From: Phoronis australis
Lineage: Eukaryota; Phoronida; Phoronidae
Direction: 5' to 3'
Assembly: GCA_002633005.1 (NCBI GenBank)
Contig: NMRA01000032.1
Location: 416,911 to 480,910, forward strand
DNA length: 64,000 bases
The notes below the pieces were generated by a model. It worked only from the letters and a program-made list of their open reading frames with translations, was not told the DNA's origin and did not search any database. Made by a program: the position numbers and the translations under genes. Shown here one piece after another: positions 24,601-35,915 of this stretch (within the stretch, counting starts at the first letter, position 1; each line of letters opens with the position of its first letter).

Positions 24601-25370
24601 TCTATCCTGGCTAATGATTGGTCTCTCTGGTAACTTAGCAACGACGGCTTGCCTTTCCAACACAGTAATTGCCATGACTTTTACTTTCATGTTGATTTCC
24701 GCTGGGAACGTTTATAATCTCATGATCCCCGTATACCGCACGGTAGCAAATGCGACACCCATTAGACTAGTTGACTCACGTGATTTCCCCAATGTTGAAA
24801 TCCGTACAGTCAAAAACTGGATTTGGCTGTATTTTCGGAGTGCATGAAGACGACTGTGCGCCAGAGATTGGAACCAGTCTATTAACCTAAGGAAGAATAT
24901 TGTTTAGTTTGAAATGTTTTGTGTGCTCGAGCAACAAAGCTTATGATTTGCATTTTAGCAAGAAGGAGACAATTCGTTAAGTAAGTTAGAAGTATCTCCT
25001 ATTTCTTCTGGTCTGACGTGTTGCATTTGCGTGATCACGATTTGTCCGTGGTGGCAAGTTGTCGCTGTAACCAATTGCCCTCACACTGTGACCGACTTGG
25101 TGACGTACTATTGTGATGAGCTGTGACTATTTTTTGTTTACTTATTTATTAAAATAGTTCGTATTTCAGGTCACCGCCTGGGTTGTTATGTCGCTGAGTT
25201 GGGGATACAGTGCCGTTGGAATTGCAAAACTGTTGAACATTTTGGGCAAACAGTATCTTATGTCCGCTGGATTACTGAATAACATTGGAACAGCCATGGG
25301 GTCCATTGTATCTTTTATCCTCATTAACGTGTTCGGCTTATTTACGTCGTCCCCACCATGTGAAATATAG
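21676..25370 (+). CDS. Riboflavin transporter, SLC52 family (3 exons)
   Basis: This plasma-membrane carrier imports riboflavin (vitamin B2). Exons: 21676-22663, 23520-23737 and 25170-25370 (TAG), with GT-AG introns and matching phases, giving about 468 residues; human SLC52 proteins have about 450-470. Family marks are the N-terminal NGSWAEMPLFVQRLPE segment, the conserved LALTDGTSSVVFLSFMS and GDGMCGVLPSIVATIQGAG segments of the first half, and VAQPLGSF in exon 2. The protein is strongly hydrophobic, with about eleven predicted membrane segments and a long hydrophilic loop at about residues 240-300. NVS, NVT and NSS sequons in the segment before the fifth or sixth helix are likely glycosylation sites. 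The start is the first ATG of the ORF; the leader is short, as usual. Intron 1 has a CA repeat and intron 2 has MITE-like debris at about 24060-24480. ATTAAA at 25530 may be the poly(A) signal. Confidence 0.93.
22733..22813. repeat. CA-rich microsatellite
   Basis: An imperfect (CA)n tract with CG and CAT interruptions lies just inside intron 1 of the riboflavin transporter gene. The His/Thr/Arg-rich ORF that reads through it is not a gene. Confidence 0.9.
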
Positions 25371-25943
25371 CGACGCCGAACCTGTGACGTGAACATTCCA
25401 GATGACATTTTGTGACGTCGATGACACCCGCCCTCACAATGATGAATCTTCACCATACAAAGGAACGTTAACAGGCAACCTATACTCAAGCCACCACTAG
25501 TAAAAGATTATGTAATGGTCACTAAGTCCATTAAACCACGATTTGAGACACTGTAGTGCGTTATGGCTACATCACTACAAGGGCACAGGTAAAATAATTT
25601 TCGAGAATTCCTAGCTCAAATTCTTGAAGAGCGTTACCTGCTACAACTGATGAGCACCACTACAATATGTAACACGGTCGCAGTATGGAAACACAAAATA
25701 TAACGTGTCATTTCGTTGATAATAATCCATTTTGCAGAAACCAATACCGGTTCTCACACAGTGCTACTTATACTTGCTTTATTATTGTACGCACATGCCG
25801 AAACCCAGTTTGCGCTCATGGACGACACATATATACCTGTCCCCTTCGGTTAAGTAATGCCATTTATACATGCATAGGCGAAATGCCGCTCATGGAATGA
25901 ATGACATGACCCTTGGCTGCAAATAGTAATTGCACAGATATCG

Positions 25944-26015
25944 CGTCCTCAGTAACTCGGTGGTAAGAGCATTAGACCGGCTATCTAGAGACCTGTGGTT
26001 CGATTTGATAGGTGG
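25944..26015 (+). mobile_element. tRNA-derived SINE head or decayed tRNA
   Basis: The sequence has a tRNA-like A box (GTAACTCGGTGGTAAGAGC) and, about 35 bases later, a B-box-like GGTTCGATTT, with the spacing of an RNA polymerase III internal promoter. The acceptor stem does not close, so it is not a functional tRNA. A tRNA-derived SINE is the best reading; the tail was not delimited. Confidence 0.55.
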
Positions 26016-26099
26016 ATGGTTCGGGCGTTTGATGTTAACTAAAGAGACGAGACGCCACACTTGCGGCCGGCCTTCGTAATAAGTTTCATTGTTCAATAA

Positions 26100-26360
26100 G
26101 GTAACACGTTTTCATATGAAACTATCAAATACTTTGCGTTATGAACTGTTCTCTAAAAGTCTGTTAGGAATTGCTTTTAAAATGTTTCACTTTTGCGCGA
26201 AGGGGTATCAAAATATAAGGCTATGATTTTTTTATGAAAAAATCAAAAGCTGAATAAAACGAAAACGAACTGATAGTTTATAAAACTGAAACAGTGTTTT
26301 TGAACTTTTATGTCAAAATTAAATTTGGTTATGTTATTGGTACCGCAGTTTTGCGATGAC
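26100..26360. repeat. Interspersed repeat, copy 3
   Basis: It shares with 13330-13690 the order GAACTGTTCTCTAAAA, a TTTCACTTTTGCG block, TTTTTTATGAAAAAATCAAA with GCTGAATAAAACGAAAAC, and a GTACCGCAGTTTTGCGATGA end that matches TACCACTGTTTTACAACGGA. It is diverged and non-coding. Confidence 0.5.
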
Positions 26361-27149
26361 TGCACCTCTCTTTTGACTAACTTTTACTAGTTTTTCGTCA
26401 TCGGCGGCACAGCATAAGTCAAAATCGTTGGTGGCAAACGGATGAAATCAGAAAATCACACATCACGTAACTGATGGTTATTACTGGCAATTTCTGATAG
26501 CTCCACATTTGTATATCCGGCAGATGACACATTTTACCCCCTCTCCCCCAACGTAATCCCAGGCGTACCTGCGGCCACAGGGCTCCATAAACGGAAAATG
26601 TATCATATCATGAAATACATGTGTATCATGACGGATGTGTGCCTACTTGCAAATTTATTCTGAAAAAAACGACACAGCGATTACAAATATGTCTGTTAAC
26701 GACCGACTGGATGTAAACCTCAATTTATATCCCGGGGTCCATAACTCTAGACCTAGCTCTGTTACAAAGTGTACATGGTGAGCTGAGAGTGAAACGGTTA
26801 TTCCTGCACTCATTTCGAGAAAAACACCAAATACTATGGATTTCAAGCAATTGAGCAACTTTTAGTAACTTACTTATAGTGACAAAAGTTGAGCAAATCA
26901 TTTCACCATAACAGTGTTAAAATATGCTAATTCTACTTCACATCAAGACTTACTTTTAACTGACACTCGCTGAAACTGGTATTCATTTTGGGGAAACCGT
27001 ACAAACTATGATGTAGATTACAGTCGTGGCTCCAGAAGCTGGAAAGTGGACTTGTATTCAGAAAAATTTCAAAAATCGTGCATAAGACAAACTGACAATT
27101 TCCCTGAAAATCGAATTTTATAGCAACTTTTGGTTTATATAAAGCGGCA

Positions 27150-30100
27150 TTAAATGTGAACTATCACTTTAAAATAATTGTCCCAGTCCCAGACGTAGAG
27201 TGCTTTATCACGAGCGTCGTAATGAGTGTGCGAATTGTGCAAGGCCTCATTGGTCCAGGGGAGGACACCCGAAGTGTTGGTAGACATGGTACGTGTATTG
27301 TAGATTGCCCGTATGTTTGTAGAGTACAATGAATAACTTCCTGTCAAGTACATGTAGCCACAAGCCATGAAGGCGTTTCCCGCTCCAGTTTTTGAAATAT
27401 TTGTGTGGAATGTTCTCTCAATAGTGTACTTAGACATGTCAATTTTACTAATAGAGATTTTACAGTCAGGTTCTGACGCCCATATCAAGTACAGTCCAGT
27501 TTCATCAGCTTCAACGTCGATCGAAGCAGAATTTAGCCAACCGTATTCACATTTGGCTGCCGAACGTGTCAAACCGAAATCGTCAGCAACATGAACCAAA
27601 TTTATGACGTGTTTAAAAGATGGCAATTCTATGTTGGAGACCATTACAGAGAGTACACCAGTGTTAATCCATCTTTGACAGATTAACTTCCCTCCTAGAA
27701 CAAGTCCGTTGGCTCCTTGACATCCACTAGTAAGTGTTATGGTCACGTGGTCTACGTTTTCCTTAAAAGCAGTTTCATTTGGATATATATCTATGGTTTT
27801 AACGTTTTCATACCCCTTCATGAAGTAGACCTTAGACTCGCCAGAGCTTGTAAGCGCATCTTTACTTATCATTCCCCAGGCGAGTCCAGTCCTTGCGTTG
27901 GCCAAAAGCGTCGACGTGAATGACTGCGGTGGTAAACATTCTGAAAGGAAGAGTGAACTTACGTGTATTTAAAGAGAAATGTTGGGTTTTCAAAGACATT
28001 TTTACCCAATGTGGTCATAAACTCGCGTTAGGAAGTGAACTTTTCAGCTAGCCGATCAATTACCGTTATATAACTGAACTAAAATTGTTCATTACTCAGG
28101 TGAGAAGAAAGTTTTAGGTTTGCAAAGAGCCGACAGCTCGTTTTTGCTGGAGAACATACTCGACGCACAAAATGACACGCCCCGACAACCAAAATTGTAA
28201 ATATCGACAAGCAGTAATAAATTGTCATGTCTTTTCAAATCCTGGAATCTTATTCAATTTGACTAACTGAGACCTATTTCACAGCAGCAAGTAGTCCAAA
28301 TCAAAAGTGAGTTTTGTGTTGGAAGGGGGTTATTGCCGCTTTAAATGCATATAGGCGTATGCGCCTGTGCTCTATCTTCGTATGTTTCTTGGACGGGCGC
28401 ACACGCTCATTCGCTATAGTATTCGTCAACTTCACATACACACATAAAGACGAGGTAGTACTGGCAACGAATTTCCCAGAGAAACCACATTTTGGAATAA
28501 ATTAAAATGTTTAGGAGACCTTGACAAAGTTTTTGGCCACATAGATATTCACGTCCTGGTAATCTTCTCAGGTGCATCTCCAATTAACTCCATTTAAAAT
28601 TAAATAAGTTTGAACTTCCGCGGTACGTACAGCACGCACCCTCAGTGAACTGTTCTCAGATGTCACTAATTCCTAGAAATGACTTCCTGATAATTCTAAT
28701 AGGTCTGACGTCATTTAGGCATCTCTAGGAAGGATGAGCAATGTTTGTCTTAAAGATGTATTTGCATACTCTTACTATGCTAATGTACAGTAGGAACTAA
28801 ACGACAATGCTATTTAAACATCATCTACACTAAACATAGTGCAGTTGTATTATTGACAACTGGTAAATGTGGAAACAAAAAATATGTAAGTAGGTGTCCT
28901 TGAGGGCTCACATAACCCGCATCACGCAGTGTTATTCCCCAACACCACGTCACGATGCTTACTGGACACGGTTGAGTGATTACGGCGGATCTTTTTCGAC
29001 GCAAAACTCGTTCTTAAAGGCGAAGACAACCTTTTTCCATGTCACTTTGAGCTAAAATAAGGTTGGTTGGTTATCCTAGACATATTTTCCACTTAATTAC
29101 AGCTTTTCGTAATTTTATTAATTACTCGTCCGCTACTGCGGAAGTGACGTTTTAGGAGGCAAGCATTTCGCGCCAATTTCTTTTCATATAGTCTGACTGT
29201 GAGAGCTGCCGAGTCAGTCATTGTTCTACCTCGGTTATGTTAAGTTCCGTAGTCGTTTGCTTTCATTTACTAGTCAGTCAACATGCCACACTGTTGCTGC
29301 GTACCGGAATGTACTAATTATCGGCTCACGCGCGCTTTGGGAGTGCCTTTGCATCGCTTTCCGATGATGACACTTTGCCGTACTTGGCTCGTTCGTGTGA
29401 AGAACGCAGCGTTACCCGTCCACGCAACGTACAAAGCAGTGGAGAATTACCGTGTGTGTGGCAAGCACTTTCTGCCGTCCAATTACGAAAGGAATTTGTA
29501 CGCTGAACTGATGAAGGTCCTTGCGAAACAACGCCTGAAGAAGGATGCCATTCCGTCTGTGTTGATTTCCGGCAGTGCCCCGTCGCTACACCCGAGAAGT
29601 GCGTTTTTGAAGCGAGAAGCCTCGCGAGCTGTGGCCAGTACAGTGACTGGAGCCAGTGGAGGCCACTTCATCTACTGTCACCCGTGCCTCCGAACGTATC
29701 CCAGAGCGTGCAATTCCTGGAACCAGTTGTGATTCGCCCTGTGCTGTTTTCTTCAGTCCAGAGCCTCTAAGCAGCCCTGCAGCGATATTGAGTAGTGAGA
29801 GTGAGTACAGGCCCAGTTCGACACACAGTGAAGAGGACAGTTCGTCGTTCAGTGAACAGATCGGTGAGCCACACTTTGATAAGTTTATTGTGGACTTGTT
29901 TATTAGAAGATGCCAGGTGTGGGGCGAGGGAGTCACACGACACGATGTAAGCAGTTTGGGTGCTCAGGTCACCATCCAGTGGGAGTGTGTCGCGGGACAC
30001 TCTGGCAAGTGGGACAGTTGTTCCTCTGTCCGTGGTATGCCGGAGGTCCACTTAACCATGTCCAGTAGTGGCTTGGCCTCGTCGAACTCTGAACAGCACA

Positions 30101-33100
30101 AGCATTGAAGGCATAACAACGCACACAGTGCATTTGCACCAAGATGTGTCACCACGTCTGTCCTCAGTAGCCGCCTCGTTTCTCTCAACAGCTGCCTGTG
30201 CCAGTGCGTACTCTGCCTCGTTATACTCGGGCTCAAACATGTACCCACCCACTGAGTGTCCGTGACAAAATTCCTCGTCACCACTGCTGTGAACAAGGTC
30301 TCCGTCACTCACACTACTGTCACTGTGATACGGGTCACCGACTCCAGCCATTTTCAGCTTACAACACCCTAAACAATCCCTAAATCCAACGTAGTTGAGT
30401 TCTCTACCAACCTATCTTGCCGCAGAATACTCGCCGATAGAAAGTGGTGGCGACAATTGTTGAAAAACAGCACAAACCAAAAGTAGAATATAGTGGATTC
30501 GCACGGTAAAGTCAACGCAAAACCAAGTGGCGGGAAACGCTTGCCTCCTAAAACGTCACTTCCGGAGTAGCGGACGAGTATTTGATAAAATTACGAAAAG
30601 CTGTAATTAAATGGAAAATATGTCTAGGATAACCAACCAACCTTATTTTAGCTCAAAATGACATGGAAAAAGGTTGCCTTCGCCTTTAAAAGCATTTGGT
30701 AACTTTCAACTTACATCATATTCACAGCGTCGCTATAGGTTGTGTTTTCAACTAATTTGACCAAGTAACCGCAGAGATAAGGAATTAGCATGCAAGTACC
30801 ACTTTAAGGTTAATAGCCGGTTCTTAGTTATTACACATACGTTCTGGCGGTGATGACAGGTCAGCTTCTCAATCGAAAACGAAGCGTTCCCTGGCATGTA
30901 CGAAAAGAATTAGCAACAAGAAAGATAAGAAAGATGAGAGAGTGAGGAAACTGCGGCGACCGTCGAGCTGTTGATTCGGCTTCAATCTCCGAGTTCGAAA
31001 AAACTCTTTTACGGACTGTTGCAGGTGTGGTATTGTGTAATTTTTGGGGCAAGTTTGTTGTTTTCCAACCGCAAACTGACCGCGGAAGCAACAATTCGAA
31101 ATGCCACACAAGAACGTTCGATAGTGACGCCGGGTGATGCACGCCCTAGTTGAGTTTCGGCTGCCTGGTTTGCAGCGTGAATCTGACTTTATCACACATC
31201 AATCAAAGTGACTTACAGACACCGTTCAGCTGGTGAATGATCATTTTTATTTTTGTTTTTGCCAACTACGAATCTTAAAAAATGTGGAGGTCACGGAACT
31301 AGTTTTTCCTATTCAGCCTAAAACAAAATCGACATTTTTCAAACTAAATAAGATGTTATTTGAACTAAAATTTATTATTCAAATTGTGTATAAATTAGTG
31401 TCGTAAATCAAAGATTACTTTACGACTTTTTGGCAAAATGTCTGAATCCCGTTAGGAAAAACGATGTAATATCAGGAAGAGATAATCTTTTCCTGTTAAT
31501 ATCTATTGTCCGATGCATTGTTTGAAAACAAACAAGAAATTCGTGGAATATAAATTCTCGAAGCCACTTTTGAGAAACTCGTGGATATTGTAAATCTTCG
31601 GGAAGAGTTAGAGTGTTATGTAGTCCGACTCGACAAAAGATTTTGAGTGAAGCGAACAGGAAAGTTTTGAAGCCAAGGTAGAGTTAACAGAGAAGAATCC
31701 CTGCCAGCCATTCTTGGAGCGGATACTTCTAGAAAGTGTGGAATACGGTCCAGCACGACATGACTCGTTATAAAGGAACACCACAGGAATCTATAACAAT
31801 TGCAACACAAAAAGGGTTCAGAACCTGAGACTTGAAGCCAAAATTACGCCACTGCGTATTTTCATTTGGGGCGCAAGGTACACATTTTCGTGTAATGCGG
31901 AAGTCACCACCGAAGACTCCTTTACCGATCACGAATGCAAAAAGGCTGTAGAAAGTCTTAAAGTATTCCATTAGCTCGTTTTATAAAAATGGACAGCGTA
32001 AACTTACCTTTCTCAACTTCACCACATTTAGTCACGTGTGTAACTTGATTTGTTATCTAAAGTAGAAAAACAAAAACATCGTGTGAACATCGCAAGAGAT
32101 TCGTTGTCATTTACTTCGAATAACTTCGAAAATGCATAGCTACATTGTGGTGTAGTTGACACATAACGACTCAGAGGAAAAGGTTGGCGACTAAAATGTG
32201 CATTCTTGTATGAAATATGAATTGCCTAAACGTGTAGCGCCCACTAATGAACAGTTCATTAGCACCTGCTGTGCAATCACGTTGGTCTCAACCAATATTT
32301 TGGCCAAATTAGATGAAGTATTGCATGTTTAATTATGAAAATCATACAACTGTTTATGTGTCACAATTCGTATTTAAAGAAACCCGACTATATCTATGCA
32401 GCATAACTCATCAATGTAGAATCTTCAAATACTAAAATTGGAGTGAGTACCTGACACCAGGTGGCAGGGTATTTACGATTATTGGGTTTCATCTGGTAAG
32501 TATCTGTTATTAGGCACGGCGTTCTCTTTGCTCAACTTATTATAGATGAGACGCTATTCGATTCGTACAACATCGTCTTTTTGGATAGGCAAGTGATGAA
32601 CATAATGGATTTTTGGGTCTTTAAAATTAGTCATTTTAAATTAGTGTCAAATGTTAGTCAGACCTAAGTTTTATCGGCACCAGTGTGCTGCTATACCTCT
32701 AAAACCTCAGACTAGACCCCAAAATTATGTCTTAATTATAATTAGTCAGTTAGCTCTATCTGTTTTAGTGATTTCAAAACGTTCACACCGACCTTCTTAG
32801 AAAATGCGTTGTTTTAAACCATTTGCGGTGGTCACATTTTGACAGTCTTCTTTTTGTTGACCAGTATCTAGGTATGAAAACCTGTTGTAGCTCAAGTACT
32901 ATATTGATGCGTTCACTGGTCTTACATCGTTTAGTCTAGTTGCCAAAAAGTTGACCCTGCTATGTTGTTTACTGTAAAAGTTTTTTTGTTTTGGAATGGT
33001 TAGGAGAACAAAATTAACTTGGTTGCACTTTGTGCAAGTTTGAGCACTTTTTACACTTCAAGATGGCAGCTTCCGCCATCTTGAATTTCGCCTAATTTCC

Positions 33101-35915
33101 ACATTCTGAAAATGATGGCTTGCAGGATCTTGCAATGTATCGTTTCCAATGTTTTCTGATATTATTTTATGAATGCTCAAGTTCAAGGTCGACTGAGCGG
33201 TCAAAGGTGAAGTTGAACTGAAATTAGGAAAATCCACCTCTTTTGGCCGACGAAATGTTAAATCGATGGCAAATGCAAAATTAACATTTCTTTGATTCCA
33301 TTATATCAAGAATAAGGGATAGCTAAATACTGTAATTAGATATCCTTCCACCATCTCAATAACTAAATTTACAATACTGTTGTACCAGACGTAGGCTGCT
33401 CAGGAAGGCTCATCGCACTCATCATCTGGAACAATTTCATTGCTTTATTAGTTGAAACCAAGCTGAGGAGCTTGAGACTTGACTAAAGCATCCAACAGCG
33501 TGCCCCCGTGTGATTCGAAACCCACAACTTATCTCACTAGGCCACACTGCCTCCTCGTTAATAGCGATATGTGTATACGTGTAACCCGTACAGGTTACAT
33601 ATATGTTGACTTGACATGTTTCGATTTCTTAGAATATACATTTCAATATCTAAAAATAACTGTATGATAAACGAGTCGCTGGAAATTGGAACTGTTATAT
33701 TGCTTTATCCATTTTTTTCTTTCCTGATCCCAGATCGTCACTCAGTAAAATAACCGATAACCGCGTTTGGCTAATGACTTGTGCGTAAACATCAACGTTT
33801 TGGAGCAAAACATTTTGATGTTTCGCAACCGCAGTAAGTGTTTGACACGATGATTGATTTTACAAAGTGCATCTCTTTTCCCACACTCCTGCATTTACTA
33901 AACCAATGCTTGTAGTATTTGAAAATGCTAAGATTTGTTTTATATATAAACAGTAGCTAAGGCAAACTACCAAATGCTTGTTTAATGACACAACATCGCC
34001 CGGTTAATTGTTTTAATCAATACTACAAAAATCACGAGTGAAACTGCACGTGCATCGCCCTACTCAAAATTTAATCGATATACAGCAAGCTTTTGGAGCG
34101 TTAGAACTCGTTTTGTGGGTACACTATCCGGGCACTTTTATTTGGACATTTTTTTTACCTCATCGTTAGGTGCACTTTTCAAATGTATAAAGTTCCCGCA
34201 TTTAAAGTTTAACATTTGTATAATTTTGCCAATGAATTGAGAGAAAATGACGAAATGTTGAAATTTAAATTTCACGTACTTTACGTCATTATTGGTGAAA
34301 AAAATGTCTCAGGAATTCTACCAGAAAGTTTTAAAAGTGTTGGTCACATAAAACAAACAAAATGAGCAAGACAGGACAAAATAGCAACAGAAATATTTTT
34401 TAATCGTGCAGTCACCTAGTGGTAGAATACAACCCTATTTTCAATTCCAAATATTTCGTTTTTGGACCATTTTAACAAAAGTACATACAAGAAAACATAC
34501 TCATATTCCACCATATTCATACGGAGTTCTGTCCTGCCTCAAATATTCCAAAATAACTTGAAAGGTTTATTAGAATTCATCACGACGCTTGGCAGGTTAG
34601 AAAATTAATTATTTGTGTGTAAACTACTCTGAAGTTGTCAGACTTGCCTTGGTGTGTGCATTACGTTATGTTATGGTTTAATTGTTATTAGGTGACTGAG
34701 TAAGCCCATTGAGGCTAGGGTGTGTGGTGAATATTCTGTATTTGACGTTATGTAGCCATTGGCAACCTTTTCCACTATAATAAATAAATAACAATAAAAA
34801 TACAAGGAAAGAGTAAATTGCTATATGTGAAAGTACTCACCAAATGTTTTCATACAGCTCAGGGCCAGCGGACTAATTGGTTTGTCTATTGTGTTGTAAC
34901 AAGTAGATTTATAAATTTTGATAGGCTTATCCCGAATTCAACTCTCCTCTGTAGCTGATGAACAAACAACATGACACGACATAGTTTTCGAAAGGACAGT
35001 CCACAAAACTTTTTTATGAGCAAGAGAACAAAGGAACGATACATTCAGAGTTTGATTTAGAATTTTGATTTTTTTTCTAATCTCTGGAGGTACACGTCCG
35101 CAATAGTAGAACACAGGAATTTAAATCTTAAAATGAAGCTCAAGTATAAGGAAAATGCAGGAAGTATTGGTAAATGGCTGTTAGAGCTCACCTTTCATTC
35201 ATTCAACAGATAACCAGACAAGCACGCGCTTACGTTCCTGTGGGAGCACATTAGTGTTAATTTATTTGTGCAATGTTTACGTATTCATTGCCCAGATAAA
35301 ATGGTATTCGACTTCTGGGAAGTAATGTCATTTAATACATCTACTTACAATCACGAAATAAATATTGAAAATGTAAGGCGAAGATTGCGTAGGACGCACC
35401 GTCGTAACAGTGGCCTTTTCGACAGTCAGTGATGCAAAATACAGGTCTTTTAGCACGACCTTAAGTAAATTGGGTAAAATAAAAATGTTGGCGGTACTAG
35501 CAACAATTTAAATTCTTTAGTAATACAACAACCGTTTGAAAATATCAGTAATTCCCTCGTTTGCGATGACACAATTGCTCACCTGTTTCCGTAAAAGATA
35601 GTTAACACAGGTCCTTGAGCTTGAACGAGATTGTTGAACCAAATCTTCGTACGTAATGTTGTAGAGGCTGCAAATATTGTCCGTTTCCGAATAAATTCCC
35701 GACAAGCTTTCTTTAGATCGGATATTCAGGGTTTGACACTCGTTAAGAGTTTCCAACTCCTGAGAAACGACAGCCATCGGAGGCGGATCAACGCATGTTG
35801 CTTGTGAAGCTGTAACGTAATCTCCCGATGGGCATTTGTGACTCGCGCAAATAGTCAAAAACGCTAACAAAAAATTTAACACCAACAGATGAACGAAAAA
35901 CTTTGGAACAGCCAT
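27150..35915 (-). CDS. Secreted olfactomedin-domain protein (3 exons)
   Basis: Exons on the minus strand: 35915-35583, 32056-32008 and 27940-27150. The donors (CAG|GTGAGC, AAAG|GTAAGT) and acceptors (TTTAG, TTTCAG) agree, and the joins keep phase (0, then 1), giving 390 residues. Residues 1-25 are a signal peptide (hydrophobic LLVLNFLLAFLTICAS), so the protein is secreted. Residues about 26-127 form a Cys-containing N-terminal region with no recognised domain. Residues about 129-390 form one olfactomedin beta-propeller: GLAWGMISKD near its start, DVEADETGLYLIWASE, KTGAGNAFMACGYMYLTG and DARDKALYVWDWDNYF are family signatures in the usual order. Such proteins act in extracellular matrix or cell-adhesion complexes; the partner here is unknown. 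The single small middle exon (ITNQVTHVTKCGEVEK) supplies a cysteine. Another small exon within the large introns cannot be excluded. Confidence 0.9.
29283..30108 (+). pseudogene. THAP-domain Kolobok transposase, truncated and frame-broken
   Basis: From the ATG at 29283, residues 1-95 are a THAP zinc finger (C2CH): CCCVPECTNY at the N-terminus, a tryptophan in CRTWLVRV, RVCGKHF, then DAIPSV in place of the usual AVPTIF box. This frame stops at 29730. A second frame (29656-30108) continues with a Ser/Glu-rich linker and a TIQWECVAGHSGKWDS-VRGMPE segment, which resembles the zinc-binding region before the catalytic core of THAP transposases. The catalytic part is absent. The frame change near 29650-29730 is either a lost intron boundary or a frameshift. 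The product would have bound transposon ends. Confidence 0.75.
30070..30351 (-). pseudogene. P2X7 C-terminal-domain-like protein, 5' fragment in the Kolobok element
   Basis: Read on the minus strand from the ATG at 30351, this ORF starts with an acidic region, then YMFEPEYNEAEYALAQ and GDTSWCKCTVCVVMPS. The E-P-E-Y box followed by a W-C-x-C-x-x-C-x-x-M-P motif is the start of the zinc-binding cytoplasmic domain found at the C-terminus of P2X7 receptors and in many free-standing invertebrate proteins. The expected downstream cysteines are missing because the frame runs into the deletion joint at about 30100 and then into antisense transposase. It lies entirely between the terminal repeats, so it was part of the transposon or captured by it. 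The assignment rests on motif recognition only. Confidence 0.6.
33057..33085. repeat. Short perfect hairpin, 11-bp stem
   Basis: TTCAAGATGGC and GCCATCTTGAA pair perfectly around a 7-base loop, in intron 1 of the olfactomedin gene. Both arms hold the AAGATGGC core recognised by YY1-type factors, which may be chance. Confidence 0.6.
33501..33560 (-). mobile_element. tRNA-derived SINE head
   Basis: On the minus strand the sequence reads GGAGGCAGTGTGGCCTAGTG followed, after a D-arm to T-arm spacing, by GTGGGTTTCGAATCACAC. These are good A-box and B-box RNA polymerase III promoter elements. The sequence continues into an unrelated tail toward 33400, as in tRNA-derived SINEs. It lies in intron 1 of the olfactomedin gene. 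Confidence 0.65.

Larger units (their letters stand above)
25371..27149. other. Convergent intergenic region
   Basis: This separates the 3' ends of the riboflavin transporter (+) and the olfactomedin gene (-). It contains a tRNA-like SINE head (25944-26015) and one copy of an interspersed repeat (26100-26360). TTTATT at 26654-26659 reads AATAAA on the minus strand and could end the olfactomedin transcript. I see no coding exon. Confidence 0.45.
29018..30685 (+). mobile_element. Kolobok-like DNA transposon, internally deleted
   Basis: Terminal inverted repeats of about 160 bp (29018-29178 and 30524-30685; outer end AGGCGAAGRCAACCTTTTTC) are flanked by TTAA at 29014-29017 and 30686-30689. TTAA target duplication together with a THAP-domain transposase is the diagnostic pair for the Kolobok superfamily. 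The interior holds a THAP transposase fragment on the plus strand and a P2X7-C-like fragment on the minus strand, converging near 30070-30110, where an internal deletion seems to have removed the rest of both. The element is probably immobile by itself. It lies inside an older MITE. Confidence 0.83.
28750..30807. mobile_element. TTAA-flanked MITE, copy split by a Kolobok insertion
   Basis: The segments 28750-29017 and 30686-30807 match the uninterrupted element at 8764-9167, including TTAA at both ends. The insertion point falls in the equivalent of CGTTTTAAAAACATTTGG in the intact copy, and the sequence continues on the far side of the inserted element. It lies in intron 2 of the olfactomedin gene. 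The nesting shows that the MITE inserted first. Confidence 0.82.

Noticed and set aside
24614-24847. 77-codon ORF with a hydrophobic segment inside riboflavin transporter intron 2
   Set aside because: Exons 23520-23737 and 25170-25370 already join in phase at a conserved position, and the ORF has no convincing acceptor and donor pair.
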